Assembly: GCA_031271295.1 (NCBI GenBank)
Contig: JAISVZ010000084.1
Coordinates: 1-40,734 of the forward strand
DNA length: 40,734 nt
Direction: 5' to 3'
Source of the DNA: Clostridiales bacterium
GTDB lineage: Bacteria > Bacillota > Clostridia > Lachnospirales > WQUN01
This document shows, piece after piece, positions 40,601 through 40,734 of this stretch. How positions within the stretch are numbered: position 1 is the stretch's first letter; each line of letters starts with the position of its first letter. The notes beneath the pieces were generated by a model, which worked only from the letters and a program-made list of their open reading frames with translations, had not been told where the DNA came from and ran no database searches. A program made the position numbers and the translations under genes.

Positions 40601-40734
40601 ATGAATACCAGTAAGCAAACCGCCCTGTACGAACGCCTGTCCCGTGAAGATGGCGACAACCAAGAATCGAATAGCATCGCCACGCAGAAGCGCATATTGG
40701 AGCAATACGCCGAGCAGCACGGGCTGTTCCCGTA
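40601..40734 (+). CDS. Large serine recombinase, N-terminal start (TnpX-like, partial)
   Basis: 44 complete codons to the window edge. ALYERLSREDGDNQESNSIA and TQKRILEQYAEQHG are the start of the catalytic domain of large serine recombinases; the nucleophile is the Ser of RLSRED. AAAGAGG precedes the ATG. This enzyme excises and inserts Tn4451-type and related elements, so the window ends inside or at the edge of a mobile element running to the right. Confidence 0.9.
   Translation, partial: MNTSKQTALYERLSREDGDNQESNSIATQKRILEQYAEQHGLFP

Noticed and set aside
40160-40720. 186-residue minus-strand open frame at the right end
   Set aside because: It is antisense to tnpW and the recombinase start, both of which have family motifs and ribosome sites.

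Overview
The window looks like a chromosome segment of an anaerobic Clostridia-type member of the Firmicutes (Bacillota). Supporting signs are a T-box leader, GGAGG-type ribosome sites, some GTG/TTG starts, an AspRS-GatCAB transamidation operon, TrkAH, a Wzy-type capsule start (priming transferase, BY-kinase, PHP phosphatase) and a TnpW/TnpX serine-recombinase element at the right edge. I cannot name a genus. No rRNA, tRNA or CRISPR array was found.

Layout. 1-5.9 kb: type I restriction-modification operon (end of hsdM, a DUF1016/YhcG-like protein that has lost its nuclease core, hsdS, hsdR) followed by a GNAT acetyltransferase. 5.9-7.16 kb: no gene, but a dense nest of repeats bounded by two inverted ~210-240 bp arms. 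7.17-12.3 kb: a T-box-controlled operon aspS-gatC-gatA-gatB, in which GatA has lost all three catalytic residues. 12.4-18.1 kb, minus strand: pyrE, HD protein, ACT protein, trkA, trkH, DUF445. 18.1-19.8 kb: another copy of a dispersed repeat, an Rpn-family protein with an EVKE repeat tail, and a shrunken hsdR pseudogene. 19.9-24.2 kb: PHP protein, then SWIM and SNF2 proteins on the minus strand. 24.3-30.1 kb: exopolysaccharide operon ending in a PKTG-anchored surface protein. 30.1-35.1 kb: a poly-HAMP chemoreceptor, an orphan histidine kinase and a FliL-like protein. 35.2-36.8 kb: acpS (with an in-frame 39-bp tandem duplication) and thiI. 36.8-38.5 kb: an overlapping ATPase plus small PD-(D/E)XK-like protein. 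38.6-40.0 kb: archaeal-type AspRS with a leader ORF. 40.0-40.73 kb: end of a mobile element (tnpW, start of the tnpX-like recombinase).

How they work together. The aspS-gat operon would make Asp-tRNA and, through Asp-tRNA(Asn), Asn-tRNA. The T-box has a C opposite the discriminator base and a GAAC candidate specifier, so it may read Asn and Glu tRNAs. The catalytically empty GatA and the second, archaeal-like AspRS near the mobile element make this pathway the most unusual metabolic feature here. The best candidate for an undescribed system is the two-gene ATPase/nuclease-like module at 36.8-38.5 kb. The best unexplained non-coding structure is the inverted-arm repeat nest at 5.93-7.16 kb.
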